A stretch of 64,000 nucleotides of DNA from positions 1,178,001 through 1,242,000 of the forward strand of contig CAVTON010000002.1 of the NCBI GenBank assembly GCA_963736455.1. The letters are read 5' to 3'. A model generated the notes under the pieces. That model was not told where the DNA came from, made no database searches, and saw nothing but the letters and a program-made list of their open reading frames with translations. The translations under genes and the position numbers were made by a program. The stretch comes from DAHUXD01 sp963736455. Its GTDB lineage: Bacteria > Acidobacteriota > Thermoanaerobaculia > UBA5066 > Gp7-AA6. Of the stretch, positions 17,550-26,982 are shown piece by piece. Each line of letters begins with the position of its first letter. The stretch's first letter is position 1.

Positions 17550-18983
17550 CTACGCGTCCATCCGTGTCGAGCGCAGGGAGGAAGCGTCGTTTCCGCTCGC
17601 CAGCGCCAGGCCGATGACGCAGGCCGCGGTCGCGGCGACGGCGGGAGAGCTCAGGTTGCTGTGCCAGGCGCCGTCGATCGCCAGCGACGCGACGACGCCG
17701 ATGCCCGCGAGCGCGAGCGCGCTCTCTTCGCGATGCCGCTGGGTCTTCCAACGGCGAAGCAGAGACCAGAAGAGCGAGAGCACCGTGATCGCCGCGAGGA
17801 GGGCGGCCGCGATTCCGCCCTCGACGAGCAGCTGAAGAAAATCCGAGCCGGGGTCTTCGATCAGGCCCGGCAGGCCTCGAGGCTGCGCTCGGCGAAACGC
17901 ATCCGCGAATGCTCCGAAACCCGCGCCGACGTACGGGAAGCTCTTCCAGGCCTCGAGCCCGGCGCGCCATACGGGAAGCGCACGTTCGTCGAGGCCCGAG
18001 CCGTTTCGGAAGAGCCACAGCGAGGCGGCCGCGACCCCCAGGCAGGCGGCGGTGATCGCCCATCGCTGGCCGGAGGTCGGAAGCCGGCCCGCCCGCACCG
18101 TCAACAGGAGGCCGCCCATGACGAGAGTCCCCGCGGTCGCGGCGAGGAACCGGTCCGCGGCGGAGAAAAAGGCGATGCCGGCCAGGAGAACGAGCCAGCC
18201 CATGCCGCGGAGAACGAGGGGCCCGAGGCGGTCCGCCAGCATCTGTCCCCGGTCCGAGTCCTGGTAGCGGTCGCTTCCCGTGATCACCTCGGCCCAGACC
18301 ACGCCAAGGGCTACCGGGAGGATGACGAGGAGATAGGTCGGGAATTCCGCCCGGCTCTGCCAGACCCCGGCGAAGACCCGACCCCCGGAAAGCGCCAGTC
18401 CGGCGACCTGACCGACCGCAGACACGATGAGGACCGCGGCGAGGAAGCGCCGCCGGGCGCGATTCCTCAACAGGGACCAGGCCGAGAGGGCGAGGACCAG
18501 GAAACCGGCAAGCTGCAGGGTCGAGAGAATCGTGGCCCGTGGGGCAATGGTAATCCGCGGCAGGGGAGCGGGAGTCCGTCCGAAGAGGGCGAACAGACCG
18601 CCGATTTCATGGTAAATTTGCTGGTTCACAGGCGCAATTAGGCTAAGTACCGGCTCCGGTAGCGGGACCATCTGCAGGGCGCCAAAAAGTGTCAATGCCG
18701 CGAGGCCCAATGCTGGAAGCGCAAGGGGTCGAAACGGCCGGAAGCACGAGCGGGAAAGGAACGTCGTGGTACCGATGCATAGGGCGATCGCGGTGAGCAC
18801 GTGGACACCGATCGGCGCCGGCAGTCCCCCGGCGAGTGGCGCCGGGAGGGTCGCCGCGGAGATCCACGGCGCGAAAGCGGCGAGCGCCGCGAGCAACGTG
18901 AACGCCGTTCGGTCGAGCGCATCGGCGTCGGCCGGAGCCCAGACATCGCGCATCCAGGCGGACCATCGATGAGTCGGACTCAC
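17550..18983 (-). CDS. O-antigen ligase/polymerase-like membrane protein (477 aa)
   Basis: About eleven hydrophobic helices surround a large loop typical of the Wzy_C/WaaL superfamily. The motif WRAGLEAWKSFPYVGAGFGA with FADAFRRAQP, followed by DPGSDFLQLLVEGGIAAALL, corresponds to the conserved loop and H/D-x-x-x-L-x-x-x-x-E-x-G region. The N-terminal half has helices such as LLAALAAFAPWISAATL and LALPALGLAALTLFGALQ. It would ligate or polymerise undecaprenyl-linked glycans at the periplasmic face. GTG 18983 has AGGA seven bases upstream; an internal ATG at 18953 is the alternative. It is transcribed away from the export genes, and its start overlaps the divergent gene's start by 15 bp. Confidence 0.83.
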   Translation of the reverse strand: MSPTHRWSAWMRDVWAPADADALDRTAFTLLAALAAFAPWISAATLPAPLAGGLPAPIGVHVLTAIALCIGTTTFLSRSCFRPFRPLALPALGLAALTLFGALQMVPLPEPVLSLIAPVNQQIYHEIGGLFALFGRTPAPLPRITIAPRATILSTLQLAGFLVLALSAWSLLRNRARRRFLAAVLIVSAVGQVAGLALSGGRVFAGVWQSRAEFPTYLLVILPVALGVVWAEVITGSDRYQDSDRGQMLADRLGPLVLRGMGWLVLLAGIAFFSAADRFLAATAGTLVMGGLLLTVRAGRLPTSGQRWAITAACLGVAAASLWLFRNGSGLDERALPVWRAGLEAWKSFPYVGAGFGAFADAFRRAQPRGLPGLIEDPGSDFLQLLVEGGIAAALLAAITVLSLFWSLLRRWKTQRHREESALALAGIGVVASLAIDGAWHSNLSSPAVAATAACVIGLALASGNDASSLRSTRMDA

Positions 18984-20267
18984 GCCGCTATCCTAACCGT
19001 ACTGTTCGGTGCGATCGCCCTTCACGCCCGGGCGGCGGCGCCGGACGACGACTTCGACCGGGACCGTCTCCAGGCGGGACAAAGCCTCTACCGGGACAAG
19101 AAGTACACGGAAGCCATCGAGCAGTTCCGGGTGGCGGCCTTCGGCTACCTGAATCAGCCGGCGCAGCTCGAAGGCGCGCTGATCCAGCTTTCGCTCGCGC
19201 AGGCCGCCGCGAACAAGCCGGCCGAGACCGACGCGACGATCTCGCGCATTCTCGAGATCGAACGGCAATTTTCGGTGTACCCGGCGGTCGAGCTGCCCCC
19301 CGACATCCGGGCGGCTTTCAAGGCGCTTCTTCTCGGTCGGGTCGCTCAGGCCACGATCCTCGCGATCCCCACGCTTTCCGGACTGGTCGAGACCGAAGAG
19401 CAGAAGATCGCCGCGCTTCCCCCGGCGGAGCGGCGAAAGGCCTGGGAGGCCGCGTCGCGGCGGGAACCCGGCAGCGTGATCTGGCCGGTCGCTCTCGCTC
19501 GCGACGCCCTCGCCCGCGGCGACGCGAAAGAAGCCGAGCGATGGGCGGCGAAGGCGCTCGCGATCCAGCCCGCCAACGCCGACGGTCTCGCGGTGCGCGC
19601 GGCGGCTCGCGCGGCGCGGGGCGAGTGCGCGGATGCGCTCAGGGATCTGGCCGCACTCTCCGCCGAGGAGCTCGGAAAGCGGCCGGAGCTCTATGCCGAC
19701 ATGTTCGTTTGCGACGTGGACGCCCGCAACTGGGATGGCGCCGCCGCGGCCGCGCCCCGGGTCCCGCAGAGCGCGGCGAACCGCGCCGACGTCGTTCGCG
19801 CGCGCGCGAAGCTCGCCGCGGCGCGACCGCAGGCCCCTCGCGAGGCCGCTCCGACGCGCGTGGCCCGGGGAGCGGCCGCGCCCGCGGCCTCTCCGACGCC
19901 GGTCGACGCCGCGGCGAAGAGCGCGCATGCCCTGGAAGAGAGCCGCGGGCTCATCGCTGCCGGGAAGGCGGCCGAGGCCGAGAGGCTCCTGACCGACGCC
20001 GTTCGGTCCGATCCGGGGAACCGGGACCTGCGCCTGGAGCTGCTCGAGGCCGCCTGCCTGTCGCGGTCGTACCAGATCGCGGCCGCGCAGGTCGGCGCCG
20101 TCAAGCCTCTCGCCGATTCCGAGGGGCCGTCGCTCTTCTACGCCTCGGTGGCGCTCTACGAGACCGGGCACGTGGACGAGGCGCGCGCCTACTTCGAGCG
20201 CGCACGCCCGAGAGTGACGGGGGTTCTGGTGGATGAGTACGCGAGAAAGATCCTTGGAACGCACTGA
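18969..20267 (+). CDS. exported TPR-type protein of the polysaccharide export operon (432 aa)
   Basis: ATG 18969 has AGGCGGA at a good distance upstream. A signal peptide follows (SRTHAAILTVLFGAIALHAR, cleavage near ARAAA). The mature protein shows TPR-like helical pairs: LQAGQSLYRDKKYTEAIEQF, ALARGDAKEAERWAAKALAI, ARAARGECADALRDLAAL, SRGLIAAGKAAEAERLLTDA and ASVALYETGHVDEARAYFER. An Ala/Pro-rich linker separates the N- and C-terminal repeat groups (residues ~285-320). It is first in a five-gene run that includes the outer-membrane barrel and the SLBB export protein, so a periplasmic assembly or scaffold role in polysaccharide export is likely. Its 3' end overlaps the next start by 35 nt. No catalytic motif was seen. 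Confidence 0.8.
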   Translation: MSRTHAAILTVLFGAIALHARAAAPDDDFDRDRLQAGQSLYRDKKYTEAIEQFRVAAFGYLNQPAQLEGALIQLSLAQAAANKPAETDATISRILEIERQFSVYPAVELPPDIRAAFKALLLGRVAQATILAIPTLSGLVETEEQKIAALPPAERRKAWEAASRREPGSVIWPVALARDALARGDAKEAERWAAKALAIQPANADGLAVRAAARAARGECADALRDLAALSAEELGKRPELYADMFVCDVDARNWDGAAAAAPRVPQSAANRADVVRARAKLAAARPQAPREAAPTRVARGAAAPAASPTPVDAAAKSAHALEESRGLIAAGKAAEAERLLTDAVRSDPGNRDLRLELLEAACLSRSYQIAAAQVGAVKPLADSEGPSLFYASVALYETGHVDEARAYFERARPRVTGVLVDEYARKILGTH

Positions 20268-21566
20268 AGACGGCCCGTCACCGGGTCGGTATCCCGCCGC
20301 GGCGAGGTTGCTCGGCGCCGCTTTCGGGCTGGCGATCCCGTCGCTGCTGCGCGGCCAGCTCGTCTCCGACGAGGTGCCGCGCGACCGGACCGTCACCGCG
20401 CAGGAGCAGCTCGACGAGGACCTGAAGGACAGCCGGTTCCATCTCGGGCCCATGCGGCTCCTTCCGGGCTTCGAGGTGAACAACGCGGGCTACAACAGCA
20501 ACGTGTTCGGGTCCCAGTTCAACCCGGTGGGCGACTGGACGGCGACCCTCGGTCTGGGGACGAAGGTCATCATCCCGTTCAGCTCGAAGATCTACTTCGT
20601 GGGCGACGCCTTTCCGACGTACACGTGGTACGCCAACTTCTCGAACCTCGACACCTGGGGCGGACACGCGAAGGCGTCCATCGCGGGATACTTCAACCGC
20701 CTGTCCTTCGAATTCGGGGGCAACGGCTTCCAGGGCATCGCGGCGCCGACGCCGGAGCAGCCTCAGCCCACGCTCGAGAAGACGGCCGACGCCTTCGCGC
20801 ACGTCGAGGTCGACCTGACGCACAAGCTCGGTCTCTTTCTCGGCGGAGAGGCGGAACGCGTGCGCCAGACGCAGGAGGGCCCGGTCTCGCCCGGCGATGT
20901 CAACGTCGCGCTGCAACGACCGCACGGACCAGGCGTACGACGCGGGCCTGCGGCTGGCGCTCGGGTCCTGGGTCATCGCTCCGGAAGTGCAGTACACGAA
21001 CTCCCAGTTCGTCCTGACGCCGGAGGAGCGCAACAACACCAGCACGGGCTATCTGCTCGGGGTCAGCTACAACCAGCCGAAGTTCTTTCTGAACCTCGTC
21101 GGCGGGTACCGGGAAGGCGAATCGTTCCAGGGATCGTCCTTCCCGAGCTACGCGACGCCCGTCGGGTCCTACTTCGTCTCGTATTTCCTGAGGCCCTGGC
21201 TCGAGATCCGGAGCTACGGGGTTCGCCGGATTTCCTACAGTATCTCCGTCGGCAACCCCTACTATTTTCGAGAATTCGATCGGGGGCGGCCTGAATATTC
21301 AGGTCCTGCCGCGGGTTCTCCTCAGGGGCTATGCGGACACCGGCGAGAACAAGTACCCGATCCCGCAGGCCGTCGGGCCGGTCGAAGTCCAGCGGCTCGA
21401 TCGTGTCCTCAACTACGGCGGCGGCGTTTCCGCGATCGTTTACAAGAAGGTGACGTTGACGGGGCTGGTGACCCACAAGCAGGACGACTCCAACATCCCC
21501 GGCAGCAGCTACTCGCTGCTGCAGTTCTCGACGTACCTGACCTTCACGGGGGATTTCCTTCGATGA
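20233..21566 (+). CDS. outer-membrane beta-barrel protein of polysaccharide export, frame-broken twice
   Basis: Three consecutive frames join into one barrel protein of about 440 residues. Frame one runs from ATG 20233 with a signal-like stretch (RLLGAAFGLAIPSLLRGQ) to about 20910 (TLGLGTKVIIPFSSKIYFVG). Frame two runs from ~20920 to 21275 (LALGSWVIAPEVQYTNSQF, TSTGYLLGVSYNQPKFFLNL). Frame three runs from ~21285 to the stop at 21566 (LNIQVLPRVLLRGYADTGEN, ending SYSLLQFSTYLTFTGDFLR). Alternating aromatic/polar strands and a terminal strand of barrel type are clear. Each change equals one extra base, the second in a run of five G. The order TPR-barrel-SLBB-Wzz/kinase resembles VpsM/EpsL-type export loci. 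The stop overlaps the next ATG. The breaks are probably sequencing errors. Confidence 0.72.
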
Positions 21567-22408
21567 CCGATCGCCGGCCGGGAGCGTTCGCATGGGTCGT
21601 GGCGCTTTGCCTCGCCGGCGCGGGCCGCCTCGCGGCCCAGACGGTGACGAGCGACTACCAGATCGGGCCCAAGGACCTGGTCGAGATCAAGGTCCTCGAG
21701 ATCCCGGATCTGAACGTCGATCGCCGGGTCTCCGACAGCGGCACGATCGATCTGCCGATGGTCGGGGAGATCCGGATCTCGGGCCTGACCGAAGCCGAAG
21801 CGCGGTCGCGCATCGAGCAGATCCTGACCTCGAAGTACGTGAACCGCGCCAACGTCTCGGTCGTGGTCAAGGAATTCACCGCGAAGCCGGTCTCGGTTCT
21901 CGGGGCCGTGCAGCACCCGGGCGCGCTCGCGATCTCGGGCCGCTGGACGCTCGTGAGGGCCATTACCGCGGCCGGGGGGCTGACGGATCGCGCCGGCCGG
22001 CGCATCCTGGTCCTGCGGAGGGCCGACAACGGCCTGTCCGACACCCTCGACGTGAAGACGGACGATCTCTTTGCCGAGACCACTCCTTTCGGGAACATCC
22101 CGATTCTCCCGGGAGACGTCATCAACGTGGTGCCGAGGACGACGCTCACGGTCTTCTGCCTCGGCGAGGTCAAGACGCCGGGCGCCCTCCAGTTCGACTC
22201 GGATGACCGCCTCTCGCTGCTCTCCGTCATCGCCAAGGCCGGAGGTCTGACGGACCGCGCCTCGAAGACGATCCGGATCAAGCGGCGCGGCGCCGACGGC
22301 AAGGACGTCGAAAAGGTCGTGGACTTCGGCAAGGTGGTCTCCGGGAAGGAACCGGACTATCCCATCGAGGCGAACGACGTGATCGTCGTAAAGGAGTCGT
22401 TCTTCTGA
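21563..22408 (+). CDS. polysaccharide export protein with SLBB domains, Wza/OPX family (281 aa)
   Basis: This is an outer-membrane/periplasmic polysaccharide export protein. ATG 21563 overlaps the previous stop (ATGA). The signal peptide is PGAFAWVVALCLAGAGRLAA with cleavage before QTVTS; no lipobox Cys is present. The poly_export domain begins SDYQIGPKDLVEIKVLEIPD and runs to VNRANVSVVVKEF. Two SLBB repeats follow: SVLGAVQHPGALAISGRWTL with AITAAGGLTDRAG, and FCLGEVKTPGALQFDSDDR with VIAKAGGLTDRAS. At 281 residues it lacks the C-terminal amphipathic outer-membrane helix of E. coli Wza, so the adjacent barrel may provide the pore, as proposed for OPX-plus-barrel systems. It overlaps the Wzz/kinase gene by one base (TGATG). 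Confidence 0.93.
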   Translation: MTDRRPGAFAWVVALCLAGAGRLAAQTVTSDYQIGPKDLVEIKVLEIPDLNVDRRVSDSGTIDLPMVGEIRISGLTEAEARSRIEQILTSKYVNRANVSVVVKEFTAKPVSVLGAVQHPGALAISGRWTLVRAITAAGGLTDRAGRRILVLRRADNGLSDTLDVKTDDLFAETTPFGNIPILPGDVINVVPRTTLTVFCLGEVKTPGALQFDSDDRLSLLSVIAKAGGLTDRASKTIRIKRRGADGKDVEKVVDFGKVVSGKEPDYPIEANDVIVVKESFF

Positions 22409-24674
22409 TGGCCGATCTCGATCCTCTCGACGAGTCCCCCGGCGGCGCCGGAGCGCGCCCCGAGCTCCACCTCGCCGAGTACTGGGACATCGTCTTCAAG
22501 CGGCGCCGCCTGGTCGGCGCGTGCCTCGTGGTCGCGCTCCTCTTCGCCGCGTTGATCACGGTCGTCTCGCGGCCGAGCTACATGGCCGTCGCGGTCGTCG
22601 ACGTCGAAAGGTCGGCCCCCACGCCGGTCGTGTTCTCGGGGTCGCGGGGCGATGCGTCGACGGCCGAGTTTCTCCCGAGCCAGATCCGCCTGATGGCGAG
22701 CCGCGAGATCGCGGAGCGGGTCGTCCAGCGTCTCAATCTCCTCGGCGATCCGGACTTCAACCCCGAGCACTATCAGACACTACCGCCCCGACGCGAAGGG
22801 CAAGGTCGAGAAGCCTTCGACCGAGAGCCTCATCGACGCCGCCGATCGACGTGCAGGGGAGCACCGAGGCCGTCATCGTGAAGGGCACGAGCCTGGTCGA
22901 GATCAACTCCACGGCTCGGTCCGCGCGGCTGGCCGCCGCCATCGCCAACGCGATCGCCGACGCCTACATCGACTGGAACATCGAGTCGCGGTTCAAGGAG
23001 ATCGGCCAGTCGTCGCAGTTCCTGACGGCGCAGATCGAGGACACCAAGTCCGAGATCCAGGCCAAGGAGAAGGACCTCATGGCGTACGGACGCCAGAAGG
23101 ACATCGTCTCCGCGGACGCGAACGCGAACCCCACCCTTCAGCGGCTCGATTCGGTCAACCGGGACCTCGGCAGCGCGATCACCGACCGCGTGAGCAAGGA
23201 GTCCCGCTACGAGGAGGTTCGCGCCCAGCCGCCGGAGGCGCTGGTGGACCCCGCCACCGCCGCGGTCATCGCGACCATGCGAAACGACCTGCAGCGCCAG
23301 GAGCGCGACTACGCGGAGAAGCTCAACGTCTACAAGCCCGAGTGGCCCGCGATGCAGCAGCTCAAGTCGCAGATCGACGGGGCCCGGAAGAACATCGAGA
23401 CCGCGATCGCCGAATCGGCCGCGAAGGCCGTCGGGAGCGCGCGCAGCGATTACCAGACCGCCCTCCGCCGCGAGCAGAGCCTTCGGGCGATGACGCGCAC
23501 CCAGGAGTCGGAGGCCATCGCCCAGGGCAGCAGCACCGTCGAGTACCGAAACCTGCGCACCGAGATCGACACCAAGCGCGCCCTTCTCGACACGCTCATG
23601 AAGCAGCAGGGAGAGCTCGAGGTCCTGTCGCGCGTCCACGAGGACCAGTTCACGAGCGTTCGGATCGTGGACCGCGCCCTCGAGCCCGGCGAGCCCTACA
23701 AGCCCTCGTTGAAGAAGAACCTGCTCGGCGGCGGCGCCCTCGGCCTCATGCTCGGCGTCGGGGCGGCCCTGTTCCTCTCGCACCTCGACCGGAGCCTTCG
23801 CTCCGTGGAGCAGGTCGAGACGGGTCTTCGGCTGCCGGCCCTCGGGGTGATTCCGGCCGGCCCGTCGGCGATCGCTCCGTCCTCGCTCGGCCGCGCCTTT
23901 CGGGTCGGACGAAAGAAGAAGGACGTCCCGGCCGTCGCGGCGCGCAACGCGATCGACCTGCTTCCGCACGAGGACCCCCGGTCGACCGTCGCCGAAGCCT
24001 ACCGCGCGTTCCGGACGTCGCTGCTGCTCTCGCGAGCGGGAGGCGTGAAGTCGCTGGTGATCACGTCCGCGCTGCCGCAGGAGGGCAAGACGACGACCGC
24101 CGCCAATCTCGCCGTCGTGCTCGGACAGCTCGGCAAGCGCGTGCTCCTCGTCGACGCGGATCTCCATCAGCCGAAAGTGCACGAGGTCTTCGAGGTCAGC
24201 GGCAAGCCCGGTCTCGTCTCGATCCTGGCGGAGGGGATCGAACCCTCGCGGGCGATCGTGAAGACCCGCGTCCCGGGAGTGTTCGTCGTGCCCGCGGGGC
24301 CCGACTCGCCCAATCCGTCGGGCCTGCTCGCCTCCGACGCGATGCACCGGTTCATGGAGCTCGCGCTTTCGAACTTCGACTACGTGATCGTCGATACGCC
24401 GCCGGTGCTGCCGGTCTCCGATACCCTCGTGTTCGCGCAGCAGACCGACGGCGTCGTTCTCTGCGTGCGCGGCGGGCGGACCTCGCGCGAAGAGGTCGCG
24501 CGCGCCCGCGATCTCATGCAGCGGGGCGGGATCCCCATTCTGGGGGTGCTGATCAACGGCCTCGAATCCGGCCCGGGCTATCGCCAGTACGAGTACGGGT
24601 ACGGCCCGACTCGAGAGGTCGCGAAGGAAGAGATCGCAGAAAAGTCCGCTTCCGTGGCTACCCAGACGAGCTGA
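22408..24674 (+). CDS. Wzz-like chain-length determinant fused to BY-kinase, frame-broken (~755 aa)
   Basis: This is an inner-membrane polysaccharide co-polymerase with a cytoplasmic tyrosine autokinase. The start is ATG 22408. The Wzz part begins HLAEYWDIVFKRRRLVGACL (TM1), followed by a periplasmic coiled-coil region (FLTAQIEDTKSEIQAKEKDL) and TM2 (LLGGGALGLMLGVGAALFLS) preceded by the usual Pro/Lys stretch. The kinase part has Walker A ALPQEGKTTTAANLA, Walker A' LLVDADLHQPK, Walker B FDYVIVDTPPV and a tyrosine-rich tail (GYRQYEYGYGP). The frame changes twice near 22780 and 22845, with the middle frame giving YRPDAKGKVEKPSTESLIDA, so about 70 bp are misframed and the rest is intact. Two extra bases explain it. 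Phosphorylation of the Tyr tail normally controls polymer length. Confidence 0.85.
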
Positions 24675-24687
24675 GGGTTTCCCGATC

Positions 24688-25441
24688 ATGATGCCCGGGG
24701 AGAGTTCGCCAGGGCCGCCCTCCTTCGTGAAGCCGCGGCGCCTCCTCCTCGCGATTCCTCTGCGCGGTGCTCGTCCTCGGCGACGTCATGGACGCGACGC
24801 GCCTGGTTCAGGGGAGGCGCCGGGCGGCGTCCGTCGCCAACGAGACGGGCCTCGCCGTTCGAGAACCCGCCGCCTTCGAGACGGCCGGCCTGATGCGGGA
24901 TGATTTCGGCGTCGCCGAGCTCGTCGCCGAGTGGCTGCTCGGCGACCGGGCACGCGTTCCGGGATCGGAGAGCGCGGAGTCGGGGAAGGCGCGGGAGCTC
25001 CTTCTCGCCGCGCTCGAAGAGCGGCCCGGTTCGGCTCACACGCGATTTCTGCTGGGAACGGCCGCGCCGGCCGCCGACGTGTCCCTCTGGGAGGAGCCGC
25101 TGCGGCTGGCCTGCGCCGCGGCGCCCGGGCTCGACGCGGCGCCCGAGCAGCTGACCGACCGATACCTCGCGGCATGGCCTGGGTTGTCAACCGAGCAGAG
25201 GGACCGCGCCGCCTCCGCGGCCGCGCGCGCTTTCCTCGACCCGAGCTTCGTCGCCGCGCGATTCCGGCAGGCGGCGGCGGTCCTGGGACCGGGCCGCGCG
25301 GTCGAAAGCCTGCCCGCCGACGCGGGAGTTCTTCGCGCCGCGCTGGAGGCGTCCGCGGGCGACGCGGGTACGGAGCAGGGCGTCAAGACCCGCCTTCTTG
25401 GCCTGGAATCCGCAGGACAGGCCAGCCGTCCTTCGAACTGA
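24688..25441 (+). CDS. membrane-anchored protein of unknown function, end of export operon, one frame break
   Basis: I do not recognise this family. The frame from ATG 24688 (SFVKPRRLLLAI) joins, after one extra T near 24755, to the second frame (LCAVLVLGDVMDATRLVQGR), restoring a single N-terminal membrane segment followed by an Ala/Leu/Glu-rich soluble domain of ~215 residues. That domain has helical repeat character (ARELLLAALEERPGSAHTRF, RAASAAARAFLDPSFVAARF) and may be TPR-like. It starts 13 nt after the kinase gene and is the last gene before the promoter at 25461, so it probably belongs to the export operon. Three spaced Ala-rich helices suggest protein-protein contacts rather than catalysis. 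Confidence 0.55.
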
Positions 25442-25460
25442 TCGGTCGGACGATTTCGCA

Positions 25461-25469
25461 TGCTATAAT
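25461..25469 (+). promoter_or_regulatory. extended -10 promoter (TGCTATAAT)
   Basis: TGC followed by a perfect TATAAT gives an extended -10 element, the clearest promoter in the window. The expected start is near 25476, leaving a ~175 nt leader before the dehydrogenase gene at 25651. No good TTGACA-like -35 is present, as is usual for extended -10 promoters. The leader (25470-25650) is less GC-rich than its surroundings at its start; I see no riboswitch motif and no open frame of interest in it. Confidence 0.7.
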
Positions 25470-25650
25470 TGAGGCTCAAAACAAGAAATCCCGTGGCTGC
25501 AGCCATTTAGCCGCGGTTCGGGAAGAGAGGATTCGGGCTGTGCCTCTGCGGAAGCGGGGGCGTGAGGCAATTCCTGCGGAACGTGTTTGAGCCGTCGCAG
25601 CCTTCGGAGACTGAAGCCCGGGGCGCGTTGAATCGAAGCAGGAGCACGCA

Positions 25651-26982
25651 ATGACCAGTTCGGATGAGCGCGCCGCGGTTCTCCGCGAGAAAATCGAGCG
25701 GCGAACGGCGCCGGTCGGCATCATCGGCCTCGGCTACGTCGGCCTTCCGCTGGCCCTGACGTGCGCCGAGAAGGGCTACCGCGTCCGGGGCTTCGACGTC
25801 GACGCCGCCAAGGTCGAGGCGTTGAACGCCGGACGGAACTACATCAAGCACCTGGACGCCGCACGCCTGACGACGGCGGTTTCCTCCGGGTCCTTCGCGG
25901 CCTCCGCGGATTTCGCCGGTCTCTCCGAGCCGGACGTCCTGATCATCTGCGTCCCCACGCCGCTGACGGCCCAGCGCGAGCCGGACATGAGCTACGTGGT
26001 CAACACGACGCGCGCGGTCCGTGAGCGTCTGCGCCCGGGCCAGCTCGTCGTGCTCGAATCGACGACGTATCCGGGAACGACGGACGAGCTCGTCCGCGGG
26101 ATCCTGGAGGAGACGGGCCTCCGCTGCGGCCAGGACTTCTTTCTCGCGTTCTCGCCGGAGCGGGAAGACCCCGGCAACGCGAAGTTCAACACCGCCACGA
26201 TTCCGAAGATCGTGGGCGGCGTGGACAGGGCGGCGGGCGACCTCGCGCAACTGCTCTACGACCAGGTGGTCGTCCGCACGGTCCGTGTCGGCAGCGCCCG
26301 CGAGGCCGAGGCCGCCAAGCTCGTGGAGAACATCTTTCGCGCCGTGAACATCGCCCTCGTCAACGAGCTGAAGATCGTCTTCGACAAGATGGGCATCGAC
26401 ATCTGGAACGTGCTCGACGCGGCGGAGACGAAGCCCTTCGGCTTCATGCGCTTCAACCCCGGCCCGGGCTGGGGCGGCCACTGCATTCCTCTCGACCCGT
26501 TCTACCTGTCCTGGAAGGCGCGGGAGTTCGGCGTCTCGCCGAGATTCATCGAGCTCGCCGGCGAAGTGAACGTGCGCATGCCGGAATACGTGATCGAGAA
26601 GCTCGGCCTGGCCTTGAACGAGCGCCGGAAGGCGATCCGGGGAAGCAAGGTCCTCGTTCTCGGCATCGCGTACAAGAAGGACATCGACGATCCGCGCGAG
26701 AGCCCCGCCTTCGAGATCATCGAGCGCCTCCTGCATCTCGGCGCCGACCTGACCTACCACGATCCGCACGTTCCGAAGGCCCCGCGGATGCGGTCGTGGC
26801 CGGACCTGCCGGCGATGACTTCCGTTTCCCTCACCGAGGAAATGCTGCGCGGCCAGGATGCCGTCGTGATCGTGACCGATCACTCGAAGGTCGACTACGG
26901 CATGGTGGGACGCTGTGCCCCGTTGATCGTCGACACGCGCGGGATCTACCGGCAGCCCGCATCGAACGTCGTGAAGGCATGA
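25651..26982 (+). CDS. UDP-N-acetylhexosamine 6-dehydrogenase, WbpA/WecC type (443 aa)
   Basis: This enzyme oxidises C6 of a UDP-HexNAc to the uronic acid with two NAD+. The N-terminal NAD domain has PVGIIGLGYVGLPLALTCAE and VRGFDVDAAKVE. LESTTYPGTTDE and FSPEREDPGN are typical of the WbpA/UDP-GlcNAc dehydrogenase branch. The catalytic Cys is residue 278 in GGHCIPLDPFY, preceded by the active-site region KLVENIFRAVNIALVNELK. The C-terminal domain has VLVLGIAYKKDIDDPRESPA and the dimer/UDP-binding part. It is the first gene after the strong promoter. Its TGA overlaps the ATG of the 4-epimerase gene, the WbpO/WbpP-like pairing that yields GalNAcA- or GlcNAcA-type donors. Confidence 0.93.
   Translation: MTSSDERAAVLREKIERRTAPVGIIGLGYVGLPLALTCAEKGYRVRGFDVDAAKVEALNAGRNYIKHLDAARLTTAVSSGSFAASADFAGLSEPDVLIICVPTPLTAQREPDMSYVVNTTRAVRERLRPGQLVVLESTTYPGTTDELVRGILEETGLRCGQDFFLAFSPEREDPGNAKFNTATIPKIVGGVDRAAGDLAQLLYDQVVVRTVRVGSAREAEAAKLVENIFRAVNIALVNELKIVFDKMGIDIWNVLDAAETKPFGFMRFNPGPGWGGHCIPLDPFYLSWKAREFGVSPRFIELAGEVNVRMPEYVIEKLGLALNERRKAIRGSKVLVLGIAYKKDIDDPRESPAFEIIERLLHLGADLTYHDPHVPKAPRMRSWPDLPAMTSVSLTEEMLRGQDAVVIVTDHSKVDYGMVGRCAPLIVDTRGIYRQPASNVVKA

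Noticed and set aside
20880..22860. Programmed ribosomal frameshifting in the barrel and Wzz/kinase genes
   Set aside because: No slippery heptamer or following structure is evident, two shifts per gene would be needed, and similar breaks occur in many unrelated genes.
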